Source: Clostridia bacterium
GTDB lineage: Bacteria; Bacillota; Clostridia; Christensenellales; Aristaeellaceae
Reading direction: 5' to 3'
Assembly: GCA_017543905.1 (NCBI GenBank)
Contig: JAFYFC010000040.1
Location: 1 to 64,000, forward strand
Length of the DNA stretch: 64,000 nt
The notes beneath the pieces are model-generated. The model saw only the letters and a program-made list of their open reading frames with translations. It did not search any database and was not told where the DNA came from. Both the position numbers and the translations under genes were made by a program. Shown here in pieces: positions 27,033-34,505 of this stretch (position 1 is its first letter; every line of letters begins with the position of its first letter).

Positions 27033-27799
27033 TTGGCGTCCGTCCTTCCGAAGCGACGCTCGCGTCCCGCGTAAACGTTCAGGTCCGCAAACAGCCTTTC
27101 CTTGCTGTAATCCGGCCAATAGGTTTTTTCGAATATCAGCTCCGCATACCACGTCTGCCACAGCAGGAAATTCGATATGCGCTCGTCGCCGCCTGTCCTT
27201 ATCAGCAGGTCGACGTCGGGCTGGCCCTTCGTATAAAGCCTGTCCGAGATCGTATCGTACGTAATGGCTTCGGGGTCAAGCGCTCCCTGCGCGCTCTCGC
27301 GGGCGATCTCCTTGACGCAGGAAAGTATCTCTGCACGTCCTCCGTAATTTAGCGCTATATTCAGCTTGAGCCCTGTGTTGTTTTTCGTGCGCTCCATCGC
27401 GGAGATAAGCTCTTGCTTCTGCTCCGGCGGGAAAGCGTCCAGCCCGCCCAATATGGTGATGCGCACGTTCTTTTCTGTAAGCTCGTCTATCTCGCTTTTG
27501 AAATAGCGGGTTATAAGCTTCATCAGCGCGTCGACCTCGTCCTTCGGGCGGTTCCAGTTTTCGGTGGAGAAAGCGTAGATGCTCATGTGCTTTATGCCTA
27601 TGTCGGAGCAGGTGCGTATTATCTCCCTGAGCGCCTCCGTGCCGGCTGCGTGGCCTGCGCTGCGCGGCAGTCCCCTTTTTTTCGCCCAGCGCCCGTTGCC
27701 GTCCATTATGAACGCGATATGGGCAGGCAGCTTGTCCGCAGGCGGGCATTCCGAAAACGTCTCCCGCTTTTTGAATATCGATCTGATACTAAGTTTCAC
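27029..27799 (-). CDS. uppS: Isoprenyl (undecaprenyl) diphosphate synthase
   Basis: 256 residues, cis-prenyltransferase making the C55 carrier for cell-wall synthesis. Signatures are IAFIMDGNGRWAKKRGLPR (catalytic Asp in MDGNGRWA), the STENWNRP segment, and the C-terminal DLLIRTGGDERISNFLLWQ with the RTGGE-like motif. The start overlaps the preceding small gene by 11 bases. The N-terminal 25 residues are a short basic extension before the core. Confidence 0.97.
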   Translation of the reverse strand: MKLSIRSIFKKRETFSECPPADKLPAHIAFIMDGNGRWAKKRGLPRSAGHAAGTEALREIIRTCSDIGIKHMSIYAFSTENWNRPKDEVDALMKLITRYFKSEIDELTEKNVRITILGGLDAFPPEQKQELISAMERTKNNTGLKLNIALNYGGRAEILSCVKEIARESAQGALDPEAITYDTISDRLYTKGQPDVDLLIRTGGDERISNFLLWQTWYAELIFEKTYWPDYSKERLFADLNVYAGRERRFGRTDAK

Positions 27800-28004
27800 T
27801 CTCGTCTCCTGGCATTTGGACGCTGTCCGGAAAGCGGCACACCAGCAATTCGCTTTTGTCCGCGCTCAGCCGTACCGCGCGTAAAGTGCCGCGGGCGTTT
27901 GTGTCCCGCGGCGCAGTGTATTGGATTATTCGGACGCCGCGCACGCCTTCGCTCTCAAGTATGCCCAGCGCGGCGTCAAGCGGCAGCCCCGTTATATCCG
28001 TCAT
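27789..28004 (-). CDS. Small PASTA-like protein
   Basis: 71 residues. The pattern DITGLPLDAALGILESEGV followed by beta strands (RIIQYTAP ... RAVRLSADKSELLVCRF) resembles a single PASTA domain, which elsewhere binds beta-lactams or muropeptides. There is no signal peptide or membrane segment, so a cytoplasmic location is expected and ligand binding is uncertain. It overlaps frr by 4 bases (ATGA) and uppS by 11 bases. The tight packing and tidy reading frame argue it is real. Confidence 0.7.
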   Translation of the reverse strand: MTDITGLPLDAALGILESEGVRGVRIIQYTAPRDTNARGTLRAVRLSADKSELLVCRFPDSVQMPGDESET

Positions 28005-28558
28005 ACGGACATGATTTCCTTTTCTTTTTCAGCAGCCGTGTTGTCGACGTTTTTGATGTACTCGTCCACTGCCTTCTGCAGCTGCGTCTCGGCGGTCTTC
28101 TGATCGTCCTCTGTGATCACGGAGTCCTTCTTCATCTTCTTGAAGGCCTCCATCGCGTCGCGGCGGATGTTGCGCATGGCGACCTTGCTTTCTTCGGCGG
28201 CCTTCCTGACCTGCTTGCAGAGCTCCTTTCTGCGTTCCTCGGTAAGCTCCGGAACCAGCAGTCTGATCACGCGGCCGTCGTTTGAAGGATTGATGCCAAG
28301 GTCTGACTTCTGGATTTCCTTCTCTATGGGGGTGATCATCTTCGCTTCCCACGGCGCGATGACCAGCAGTCTCGGCTCGGGAGAGGAGATATTCGCCACT
28401 CCGTTAAGCGGTGTGGGCGTGCCGTAATAATCGACCGTTATTTTGTCCAGTATCTGGGGATTGGCGCGGCCTGCGCGCAGGGTCGAAAAATCCTTTTTAA
28501 GCGCAGTAAGCGTCTTTTCCATTTTTGCTTTGGCTTCTTCGATCTTTTCCTTATACAT
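28001..28558 (-). CDS. frr: Ribosome recycling factor
   Basis: 185 residues, full length. It splits post-termination ribosomes together with EF-G. The three-helix bundle begins EKIEEAKAKMEKTLTALKKDFSTLRAGRANPQIL, and the family segments YYGTPTPLNGVANIS and the ERRKELCKQVRKAAEE region follow. GGAGG precedes the ATG. It is the first gene of the operon that continues to 17312, with a TTGACA/TAAAAT promoter at 28595. Confidence 0.98.
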   Translation of the reverse strand: MYKEKIEEAKAKMEKTLTALKKDFSTLRAGRANPQILDKITVDYYGTPTPLNGVANISSPEPRLLVIAPWEAKMITPIEKEIQKSDLGINPSNDGRVIRLLVPELTEERRKELCKQVRKAAEESKVAMRNIRRDAMEAFKKMKKDSVITEDDQKTAETQLQKAVDEYIKNVDNTAAEKEKEIMSV

Positions 28559-28594
28559 AATCGTACCTCCGTCGTTTCTTTTTCACTGGTCTAT

Positions 28595-28623
28595 ATTTTA
28601 TAAAATTCCGGCGTATATGTCAA
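28595..28623 (-). promoter_or_regulatory. Promoter of the frr-polC operon
   Basis: TTGACA (28618-28623), 17-base spacer, TAAAAT (28595-28600) on the minus strand, about 37 bases before the frr start. It appears to drive nine overlapping or closely spaced genes. Confidence 0.75.
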
Positions 28624-28747
28624 GCAAATTATAAACGAAAAATCGCGCACGGGCAAACAGCGCGTGTCTGTATGAGGATTGTTTCACAGACGGGATAAGC
28701 TTTGCGGGACTGCGGCGCTAAACCGAATATTAAGTTTCCAAAAAGTA

Positions 28748-28776
28748 TTGACAAGCAGGGGCCGGAGTAGTATTAT
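28748..28776 (+). promoter_or_regulatory. Consensus promoter of the tRNA cluster
   Basis: TTGACA (28748-28753), 17-base spacer, TATTAT (28771-28776). Transcription would start near 28783, about 20 bases before the first tRNA. Confidence 0.85.
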
Positions 28777-28803
28777 ATTATAGTCGCCGTAAGGTGATGG
28801 CTC

Positions 28804-28876
28804 GGGAGCATAGCTCAGTTGGGAGAGCACTTGCCTTACAAGCAAGGGGTCACAGGTTCGAGCCCTGTTGTTCCCA
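28804..28876 (+). tRNA. tRNA-Val (UAC)
   Basis: Cloverleaf with acceptor GGGAGCA/TGTTCCC (G-U pairs included), D-arm AGCTCAGTTGGGAGAGC, anticodon loop CTTACAA (anticodon TAC) and T-arm ACAGG-TTCGAGC-CCTGT. Discriminator A at 28876; CCA not encoded. Confidence 0.95.
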
Positions 28877-28882
28877 GGTTTT

Positions 28883-28956
28883 GGTGCGGTAGTTCAGTTG
28901 GTTAGAATGCCAGCCTGTCACGCTGGAGGTCAGGGGTTCGAGCCCCCTTCGCATCG
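28883..28956 (+). tRNA. tRNA-Asp (GUC)
   Basis: Acceptor GGTGCGG/TCGCATC with G-U pairs, anticodon loop CTGTCAC in a CCAGC/GCTGG stem (anticodon GTC), T-loop TTCGAGC. Discriminator G, as expected for tRNA-Asp; CCA not encoded. Confidence 0.95.
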
Positions 28957-28964
28957 TTTTATAC

Positions 28965-29037
28965 GGCTCGGTAGCTCAGTTGGTAGAGCAGGAGACTGAA
29001 AATCTCCGTGTCGGTGGTTCGATTCCGCCCCGCGCCA
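28965..29037 (+). tRNA. tRNA-Phe (GAA)
   Basis: Anticodon loop CTGAAAA in a GGAGA/TCTCC stem (anticodon GAA), T-arm GGTGG-TTCGATT-CCGCC, discriminator A. The acceptor stem GGCTCGG/CCGCGCC has one T-C mismatch at position 4-69 (28968 with 29033). This is the tRNA that the pheST T-box should sense. Confidence 0.93.
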
Positions 29038-29042
29038 TATTT

Positions 29043-29115
29043 GCGGTAGTAGCTCAGTTGGTAGAGCGCCACCTTGCCAAGGTGGAGGTCGCGAGTCCGA
29101 GTCTCGTCTACCGCT
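29043..29115 (+). tRNA. tRNA-Gly (GCC)
   Basis: Acceptor GCGGTAG/CTACCGC, anticodon loop TTGCCAA in a CCACC/GGTGG stem (anticodon GCC), T-loop TCCGAGT. Discriminator T; CCA not encoded. Confidence 0.95.
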
Positions 29116-29124
29116 TGTTTATTT

Positions 29125-29196
29125 GGTGCCATAGCCAAGTGGTAAGGCAAAGGTCTGCAAAACCTTTATTCCCCGGTCCGAATCCGGGTGGCACCT
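29125..29196 (+). tRNA. tRNA-Cys (GCA)
   Basis: Acceptor GGTGCCA/TGGCACC, anticodon loop CTGCAAA in an AAGGT/ACCTT stem (anticodon GCA), short D-arm AGCCAAGTGGTAAGGC, discriminator T typical of tRNA-Cys. CCA not encoded. Confidence 0.95.
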
Positions 29197-29208
29197 TACA
29201 GCAAACCA

Positions 29209-29247
29209 AAGCGCGAACCGCAAAGAAACGGTTCGCGCTTTTGTGTT
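29209..29247 (+). terminator. Intrinsic terminator of the tRNA operon
   Basis: Perfect 12-bp stem (29209-29220 with 29229-29240, AAGCGCGAACCG/CGGTTCGCGCTT), 8-base loop, then TTGTGTTT. Confidence 0.9.
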
Positions 29248-29261
29248 TGCGATGCATCCGT

Positions 29262-29299
29262 TTATTTAAACAGCGCCGGGGTTTCGTCCGGCGCTGTTT
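29262..29299 (-). terminator. Intrinsic terminator of the WxxW-repeat protein gene
   Basis: Perfect 12-bp stem (29268-29279 with 29288-29299, AAACAGCGCCGG/CCGGCGCTGTTT), 8-base loop. On the minus strand it ends in TTTAAATAAA; it lies 13 bases after the stop at 29313. Confidence 0.75.
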
Positions 29300-29312
29300 G
29301 GAACAGTTATTA

Positions 29313-31073
29313 TCATTCGATCCAGTATCTGTACAGAGTTCTCGTTTCTACCTGATATACTGAGGAAGCGTTCAGCTTCTCGCTGCCCCAGGCGCTCCAT
29401 TCGCCGTAGCTCTTGTTGGTCTGCACCTCGCAGGTAGAGGAGGCGCTGACAGCCTTGGAGGACCAGTCGCTCCAGGCTGACCACACGTTGTACACGCGCA
29501 CTTTACATATACTGCGCGATCTGTACTGGGTTTTGGTGCCGACGACGACCTCCTCAGTTTTTGCAGTCTCGTTGTACCAGTATTTACCATTTGTGGCGTT
29601 TTGATACACCGGGTAGCTTTGCCCATTTGCGTGCTTTATCGTGTCGTACTGCGTCATGGGCGCATCCGTAGTGCAGTACTGCCAGTTTCCGCCTCTTACA
29701 TAGTTGGAGTTTTTTGAGTAATCATACGCCGCATACCAATGATTGCCGTTCTTGCCGATGTATTGATATCTGCTGTAACTGTACTTGGTGACCGTCTCTT
29801 TCACATCGACAGTACGGGTCTCTACGTCGCGAGCCGAAGAGGACGAGATTGCTGTGTCGCTCCACGAAGACCAATCGCCGTATTCTAAATATACGTTTAC
29901 CGGCGTCTCTCCGGAAAGCTCTTTATCGCGGGTCGTCTGCTGTGTCAGCGTTCTGTATTTATACAGCGTGGTTACGCTCCTGCCCCTGTACTGGATAAGC
30001 GTCTCGGACTTTGCTCCGGTCGGCGGCGTTATTTCGCTCCACTCAGACCACTGGCCGCTTGCGACAGGCTGCGTGGAAGGCGTAGGCGTAGGCGTCGGCG
30101 CCGACTTAGGCGTAGGGGTCGCTTTGGGCTCCTTGATCTGTTTTCCCAGAAGCTTCTGCGGCTCAGTTTCGATCTTTCCGGAGACCGAATAAACCATAAA
30201 ATCGTAATCCGTCGAGCGCTTCAGTCCTGTAAGTATAATGCGAGCATTGGTGGTCGTGCGGCTCGTCCATTCGCCCTCTTTGCTGAGCTTATACTGCACG
30301 ACGTAATAATCCGCGTGCTTCGCCTCGTTCCATTCGAGTACTGCGCTGCCGCTTGAAGCTGCCTCGCGCATGCGCAGTCCACTGATATCGTCAGGATTGT
30401 CCGTATCGTCCTCCGGCACATAACCGATCAAGCTCTCGATGATCTTCATGCGCCCGTCGGCGTCGTTGTTATAGTTATGACTCAGCTTGTAATTATAGTA
30501 TGCGCCGGCGAAATCGCCTGCATTAAGCGCTTCGTTCGCTGCCTCATAGGCAATTCTGTCTGTGGTGAAGCGCAAATCGCGGCCGCGCAGCTGAGCGTCG
30601 AAAAACGAGCCCAGCTCCTTGTACTTTTCTGCCGCTGCCGTTTCGTCTCCCCCATATTCCGCCAGGCGCGCCTCGTAATACCGCTTCAGCTCGTCTGTCG
30701 TGCCGATCGGGCTTTCTTCAGAATTCTTTTCGAGATACTTTTCGAAATCGCTGTTTGCGGCAAGCAGCTCTATTTCCACCTGCGAGAGGTAGCCGAAATC
30801 CGAGTCCGCTATGAAAACCAGCACCTGTATATAGCTTGCGAACTCTCTGCTGCGCGCGTAACCGTTTATGTCCTCAAACTGCTGTTTGATAGCGGCAAGC
30901 CGCACCACGTCCTCTTCGGCGGCTTCGAGATACGCTTCAAGCTCACCCACCGCGCTCGCGTACATCCGTTCTTTCTGCGCGGAGCTCAATGCCGCGCGCG
31001 CCGGAACAGCGGTTACGCATAAAACCACTGTCAGCACGAGCACGGTTATTCTTTTAATAAGCTTACTCACCAT
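29313..31073 (-). CDS. Secreted FN3 and WxxW-repeat protein, function unknown
   Basis: 586 residues. The start at 31073 (MVSKLIKRI) has GGAGGG 5 bases upstream, better than an in-frame ATG six codons earlier. A signal peptide covers about 1-29, a helical region about 30-225, and a fibronectin type III-like domain about 235-310. A Thr/Pro linker (TPTPKSAPTPTPTPS) follows at about 320-340. The C-terminal half has four or more thrombospondin-like W-rich units (GQWSEWSE, YGDWSSWSD, VWSAWSDWSS, YGEWSAWGS) spaced by Ser/Thr-rich strands, interrupted by a Tyr/Asn-rich segment. Few Cys are present, so these are not classic disulfide TSP1 domains. Own promoter and terminator. Carbohydrate or host-matrix binding is inferred only. 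Confidence 0.75.
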   Translation of the reverse strand: MVSKLIKRITVLVLTVVLCVTAVPARAALSSAQKERMYASAVGELEAYLEAAEEDVVRLAAIKQQFEDINGYARSREFASYIQVLVFIADSDFGYLSQVEIELLAANSDFEKYLEKNSEESPIGTTDELKRYYEARLAEYGGDETAAAEKYKELGSFFDAQLRGRDLRFTTDRIAYEAANEALNAGDFAGAYYNYKLSHNYNNDADGRMKIIESLIGYVPEDDTDNPDDISGLRMREAASSGSAVLEWNEAKHADYYVVQYKLSKEGEWTSRTTTNARIILTGLKRSTDYDFMVYSVSGKIETEPQKLLGKQIKEPKATPTPKSAPTPTPTPSTQPVASGQWSEWSEITPPTGAKSETLIQYRGRSVTTLYKYRTLTQQTTRDKELSGETPVNVYLEYGDWSSWSDTAISSSSARDVETRTVDVKETVTKYSYSRYQYIGKNGNHWYAAYDYSKNSNYVRGGNWQYCTTDAPMTQYDTIKHANGQSYPVYQNATNGKYWYNETAKTEEVVVGTKTQYRSRSICKVRVYNVWSAWSDWSSKAVSASSTCEVQTNKSYGEWSAWGSEKLNASSVYQVETRTLYRYWIE

Positions 31074-31100
31074 TAACTCCCTCCATAGCAATTCTACCTT

Positions 31101-31129
31101 ATTATATCATTGTAAACTCTCCGGTGCAA
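31101..31129 (-). promoter_or_regulatory. Promoter of the WxxW-repeat protein gene
   Basis: TTGCAC (31124-31129), 17-base spacer, TGA-TATAAT (-10 at 31101-31106) on the minus strand, followed by a short leader with GGAGGG. Confidence 0.75.
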
Positions 31130-31285
31130 GAGCCCAAGACGCTATTTAACAGTGTTTCGCGCATTTTCTGTATGTCAACAGCAGCGGCCGCATGCATGTC
31201 TGTTTACAAAAGCTTTCAAAGCGCCTCCGTCAAAAGCGCAGAGCTTTGCGTGAATTTTTCGTTGCGTCAATTTACATACATCTGC

Positions 31286-31317
31286 TTGCAAATAAGGCGG
31301 ATTTAGTGTATTATAAT
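31286..31317 (+). promoter_or_regulatory. Possible promoter of the phosphodiester glycosidase operon
   Basis: A perfect TATAAT at 31312-31317 has a TTGCAA at 31286-31291, but the 20-base spacer is long. The rest of the 31130-31285 interval shows no gene or strong structure. Confidence 0.4.
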
Positions 31318-31355
31318 ATGGTTGCAAATAATTGGCTTGAGACGGAGGACAGCAG

Positions 31356-32474
31356 ATGTCACGCAAAGCTGACGGTAAGCATTCATCGCGCACGGATAAG
31401 CACAGTGAAAAAGCGCGCATAAAGCGCAGGTGGCACTGGGGCACATTCGGGCATTTTCTTACGATATTTTTCACGTTCATACTCGCCATAGTAGTTTTAG
31501 TGGTAATGGTGCTGTGGCAGTTTTTCAGAGGGCCGTCACAGGCTGCGAGCGATCTGGGCGTACAGACGCTGCATCAGTCAAGCGCCCTCAAATTCGTGCC
31601 GTATCTGTTCCTGTTCGACCATACGACCGAGGCGCTTGAAAGAGGCGAGACGCTCTCTGCCGAAGGCGAAACGGACGCTTCGCTGGTCACAGTGGCCTTT
31701 CGCGGCAAGAGCGATACACCCGCGGAAAATCAGGACGGGCAGAATACGGGCACGGACGAGCCCGCAGACGATACCGGCGAGCAGTTCGACGAAAACGGCA
31801 TACGCATAGAGGAAGTAACGGGCGGCACGTACCACGGCTATATGATGATAGTGCGCGATCCCTCGCGCGTAAGCGTGGGCACCTGCGCAAGGCAGTTTTC
31901 AACCCAGCGCTCCGGCAAGCGCGTGGACGAGATAATGCAGGATTACGGCGCGATCGCGGGCATGAACGGCGGCGGCTTTTACGACGCGAACGGCTCCGGC
32001 ACCGGCGGACAGGCCGAGGGCCTCGTAATCTCTCAGGGCGTGTTTTTAAACCGCGCCAGCAACGGTTACGCCGTGGTAGCGGGCTTCGATCAGGACAACA
32101 TACTGCACGTAGGCACGTTCTCGAAGGATCAGGCGGAGAAGTTGGGGCTGCGCGACGCGGTCGCGTTCGGGCCCGCGCTGATAGTAAACGGTCAGCCCTC
32201 TCTTGCCGCTGATAAAGGGCTCAATCCGCGTACCGCGATCGGGCAGCGCTCAGACGGCGCTGTGCTCATGCTGGTAATCGACGGACGTCAGGCCAACAGC
32301 ATGGGCGCGACCCTCGCGGACGTTATAAACGTTATGCTGGAATTCGGCGCGGTAAACGCGTGCAACATGGACGGCGGCTCCTCCACCATAATGTATTACG
32401 GCGACAAAAAGATAAACGACGGCATGACCGTGAGCGTCTCGCGCCGCATGCCTACCGCGTGGATAGTTAAATAG
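31356..32474 (+). CDS. Membrane-anchored phosphodiester glycosidase (NAGPA/DUF2233 domain)
   Basis: 372 residues; GGAGG lies 7 bases before the ATG. A basic N-terminus is followed by one membrane segment (about 33-58), then an acidic linker at about 105-145. The NAGPA-type domain (about 150-372) shows IAGMNGGGFYDANGSG, FGPALIVNG, PRTAIGQRSDGAVLMLVIDGRQ and NMDGGSSTIMYYGD, all family signatures. Such enzymes remove sugars from phosphodiester-linked glycans, so a role in trimming wall teichoic or capsular polymers is plausible. The partner gene follows 10 bases later. Confidence 0.9.
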   Translation: MSRKADGKHSSRTDKHSEKARIKRRWHWGTFGHFLTIFFTFILAIVVLVVMVLWQFFRGPSQAASDLGVQTLHQSSALKFVPYLFLFDHTTEALERGETLSAEGETDASLVTVAFRGKSDTPAENQDGQNTGTDEPADDTGEQFDENGIRIEEVTGGTYHGYMMIVRDPSRVSVGTCARQFSTQRSGKRVDEIMQDYGAIAGMNGGGFYDANGSGTGGQAEGLVISQGVFLNRASNGYAVVAGFDQDNILHVGTFSKDQAEKLGLRDAVAFGPALIVNGQPSLAADKGLNPRTAIGQRSDGAVLMLVIDGRQANSMGATLADVINVMLEFGAVNACNMDGGSSTIMYYGDKKINDGMTVSVSRRMPTAWIVK

Positions 32475-32484
32475 GAGGCAGGCT

Positions 32485-33924
32485 ATGAGCGGCAAGCGCA
32501 AGAACAGTTTCTTCAGCAGAAAATACGTCCGCTACACCGAGGAGCACCTGAAGCACCGGAATATTCGCTTTTGGGTGTTTTACCTGATACTTATAATACT
32601 TATAGTGACCGCGTTCGTATACGTGCACGGCTATTTCGACAGAAGCCTTAAGGAATACGAAAAAGCGCAGTATTACCACGTAGCGGACGAAATGGCAAGT
32701 GTATTTACCGAGCAAAGGTACGACGAGCTGCTCGCGCTTAAGAGCGTGCAGGAAAGCATAGACGAAACCAAATTTGAAAGCCGCGAAAAGTACGCAGAGC
32801 GTCTGCGCGAGCTTACGGACGGCGCGCTTATAGAATACAACCGCGTGTATTCCATGAATCCGAACGAAATCCGCTATCAGGTGACCGCGGACGGCAAGGT
32901 ATACGCGCACTTCACTTTGGTCGATACCGGAGAAAAGCGCAGCTTCGAGTTGGTGCCGCTGCTTGGCTATACGCTTGCGGCGGACATATACGAGCCGGGC
33001 GAAATCAGCGTGAGCATCCACGCGGAAAATACGTTCAGCTACACCGTGCCGGATTACGCCAGCGTGAGCGTAAACGGCAGCGTGCTTGACGAAAGCTATA
33101 TATCAAATACCGACAGCAAGCTGTACGTGGACGGTGCTTCCCCGCTGTACAACATGGTCACCTACACCTTCAGCTATTCGCTGGGCGTACCTGAGATACA
33201 CGTACGCGGTGCCGACGGAAGCGAGCTTGCGATGACCGATAACGGAAACGGAGTATTCACATACGGCGAAAGCAGCGTACACGTTTACAAGATCCCCACG
33301 ACCGCGTCGATAAGCGTTGACGGCGCAGTTCTTTCGGACGATTTCCTGTACGGCAAGGAAGAAGCGATGTTCTTCGAGGGGCATATGCCGCCCGATACAG
33401 AAGCGTACAGGCTGCGCACATACCGTTTCAACTACGCCGCCGGAGCGCCCGAAGTGAGCGTGACCGACGCGGACGGCAGCGCAGTCGAGCTGACTCAGAC
33501 CGGCGAAAACAGCTATGAGTTCGAATTCAAATACGATACGGAGAATCTAAAGCCGATCTATGAAGCGACAGCCGTAAAATTCCTGCAGCAGTATCTGCTG
33601 TTCTCCACGCACAACGTGTATATCGGCAGCGTGAACGAGCTTATGCTGAAGGGCTCAAAGGCCTATACTTACGTCAACAATTACGAAAAGACCTGGATAA
33701 CCAAGGCGGACAAAACGGAGTTTCAGGACGTAGTAAGCAACAATTACGCATATATAGCCGACAACTGCGTAACCTGCGAGGTATACGCGAATTACCACAC
33801 CACCACGCGCAACAAGGTAAACGACTATCCCACCAAAATGAGGCTGTATATCGCTTTTCAGGGAGATATCAAGAAGATATACGATTTCGAGCTAATGCCG
33901 GTGGAAACTGCTGAAAATGAATAA
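32485..33924 (+). CDS. Membrane-anchored extracellular protein, partner of the phosphodiester glycosidase, function unknown
   Basis: 479 residues with AGGAGG before the ATG. The N-terminus is basic (KRKNSFFSRKYVRY), with a single membrane segment at about 30-52, so most of the protein is outside the cell. Residues about 60-125 are charged and helical. Two or three beta modules of about 75 residues follow with repeated phrases (VPDYASVSVNGSVLDESYI; IPTTASISVDGAVLSDDFLYG), each a PEGA/TcaA-like motif with xVSVNG/xISVDG. The C-terminal 120 residues look like an NTF2/DUF-type fold, as in TcaA-like proteins. Ends at the terminator at 33941. Confidence 0.78.
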   Translation: MSGKRKNSFFSRKYVRYTEEHLKHRNIRFWVFYLILIILIVTAFVYVHGYFDRSLKEYEKAQYYHVADEMASVFTEQRYDELLALKSVQESIDETKFESREKYAERLRELTDGALIEYNRVYSMNPNEIRYQVTADGKVYAHFTLVDTGEKRSFELVPLLGYTLAADIYEPGEISVSIHAENTFSYTVPDYASVSVNGSVLDESYISNTDSKLYVDGASPLYNMVTYTFSYSLGVPEIHVRGADGSELAMTDNGNGVFTYGESSVHVYKIPTTASISVDGAVLSDDFLYGKEEAMFFEGHMPPDTEAYRLRTYRFNYAAGAPEVSVTDADGSAVELTQTGENSYEFEFKYDTENLKPIYEATAVKFLQQYLLFSTHNVYIGSVNELMLKGSKAYTYVNNYEKTWITKADKTEFQDVVSNNYAYIADNCVTCEVYANYHTTTRNKVNDYPTKMRLYIAFQGDIKKIYDFELMPVETAENE

Positions 33925-33940
33925 AAGCCGCAAATGTATT

Positions 33941-33978
33941 ACGAACGCCGCTCCGGAAAGCCGGGCGGCGTTCGTATT
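33941..33978 (+). terminator. Terminator after the glycosidase operon
   Basis: Perfect 11-bp stem ACGAACGCCGC (33941-33951) with GCGGCGTTCGT (33965-33975), inner CCGG pairing, then ATTT. Minus-strand use for the converging gene at 34044 is possible but the T-run is poor. Confidence 0.75.
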
Positions 33979-34043
33979 TATCAGAGAGATAACGCGAAAG
34001 CTGAATTCGCGCAAGGCTTGAGGCGCGGGTATACAGCGCCGTT

Positions 34044-34493
34044 TTACAATATGCGCTCCACGGCCTGCGCGGTCAGCATTAGCCCCTCGCAGTCCTCTGT
34101 ATCAAAACGGCCGACAAGCGGACTGTCTATATCAAGCACGCCCCACACACGTCCGTGCTTGTGCAGCGGTATGACTATCTCGCTGCGCGAGGCGCTGTCG
34201 CAGGCGATGTGACCTGCAAATTCGTGCACGTCCTTAACGACGACAGGCTTATCCCGGCATGCAGCCGTGCCGCAGACTCCCCTGCCCCACGCTATTTCTA
34301 CGCACGCGGGCTTGCCCTGAAACGGGCCGAGCACCAGCGTATCATCCTCCAGCAAATAAAAGCCGGCCCAATTGATGTCCTCAAGGGTTTCGTAAATCAG
34401 GGCGGAGATATTTGCGAGATTTGCAATCAGGTGCCTTACGCCGTCCGTCAGCGCCGCTGCGTTTGCGGCCAGTGCTTCATAATCTGTTTTCAT
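34044..34493 (-). CDS. Free methionine-(R)-sulfoxide reductase (GAF domain)
   Basis: 149 residues, a single GAF domain. Three cysteines, Cys64 (KPACVEIAWG), Cys74 (GRGVCGTAA) and Cys98 (GHIACDSASRSEI), have the same 10- and 24-residue spacing as the catalytic Cys set of E. coli fRMsr. It reduces free Met-R-sulfoxide, using thioredoxin. It follows the polysaccharide deacetylase gene by 12 bases and is probably co-transcribed; the pairing has no obvious biochemical logic beyond stress defence. Confidence 0.93.
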   Translation of the reverse strand: MKTDYEALAANAAALTDGVRHLIANLANISALIYETLEDINWAGFYLLEDDTLVLGPFQGKPACVEIAWGRGVCGTAACRDKPVVVKDVHEFAGHIACDSASRSEIVIPLHKHGRVWGVLDIDSPLVGRFDTEDCEGLMLTAQAVERIL

Positions 34494-34505
34494 ATGCGTT
34501 TCCCG

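Noticed and set aside
27033..27161. 43-residue N-terminal extension of dxr
   Set aside because: It lies inside uppS, and the ATG at 27032 gives the canonical N-terminus and an ATGA overlap.
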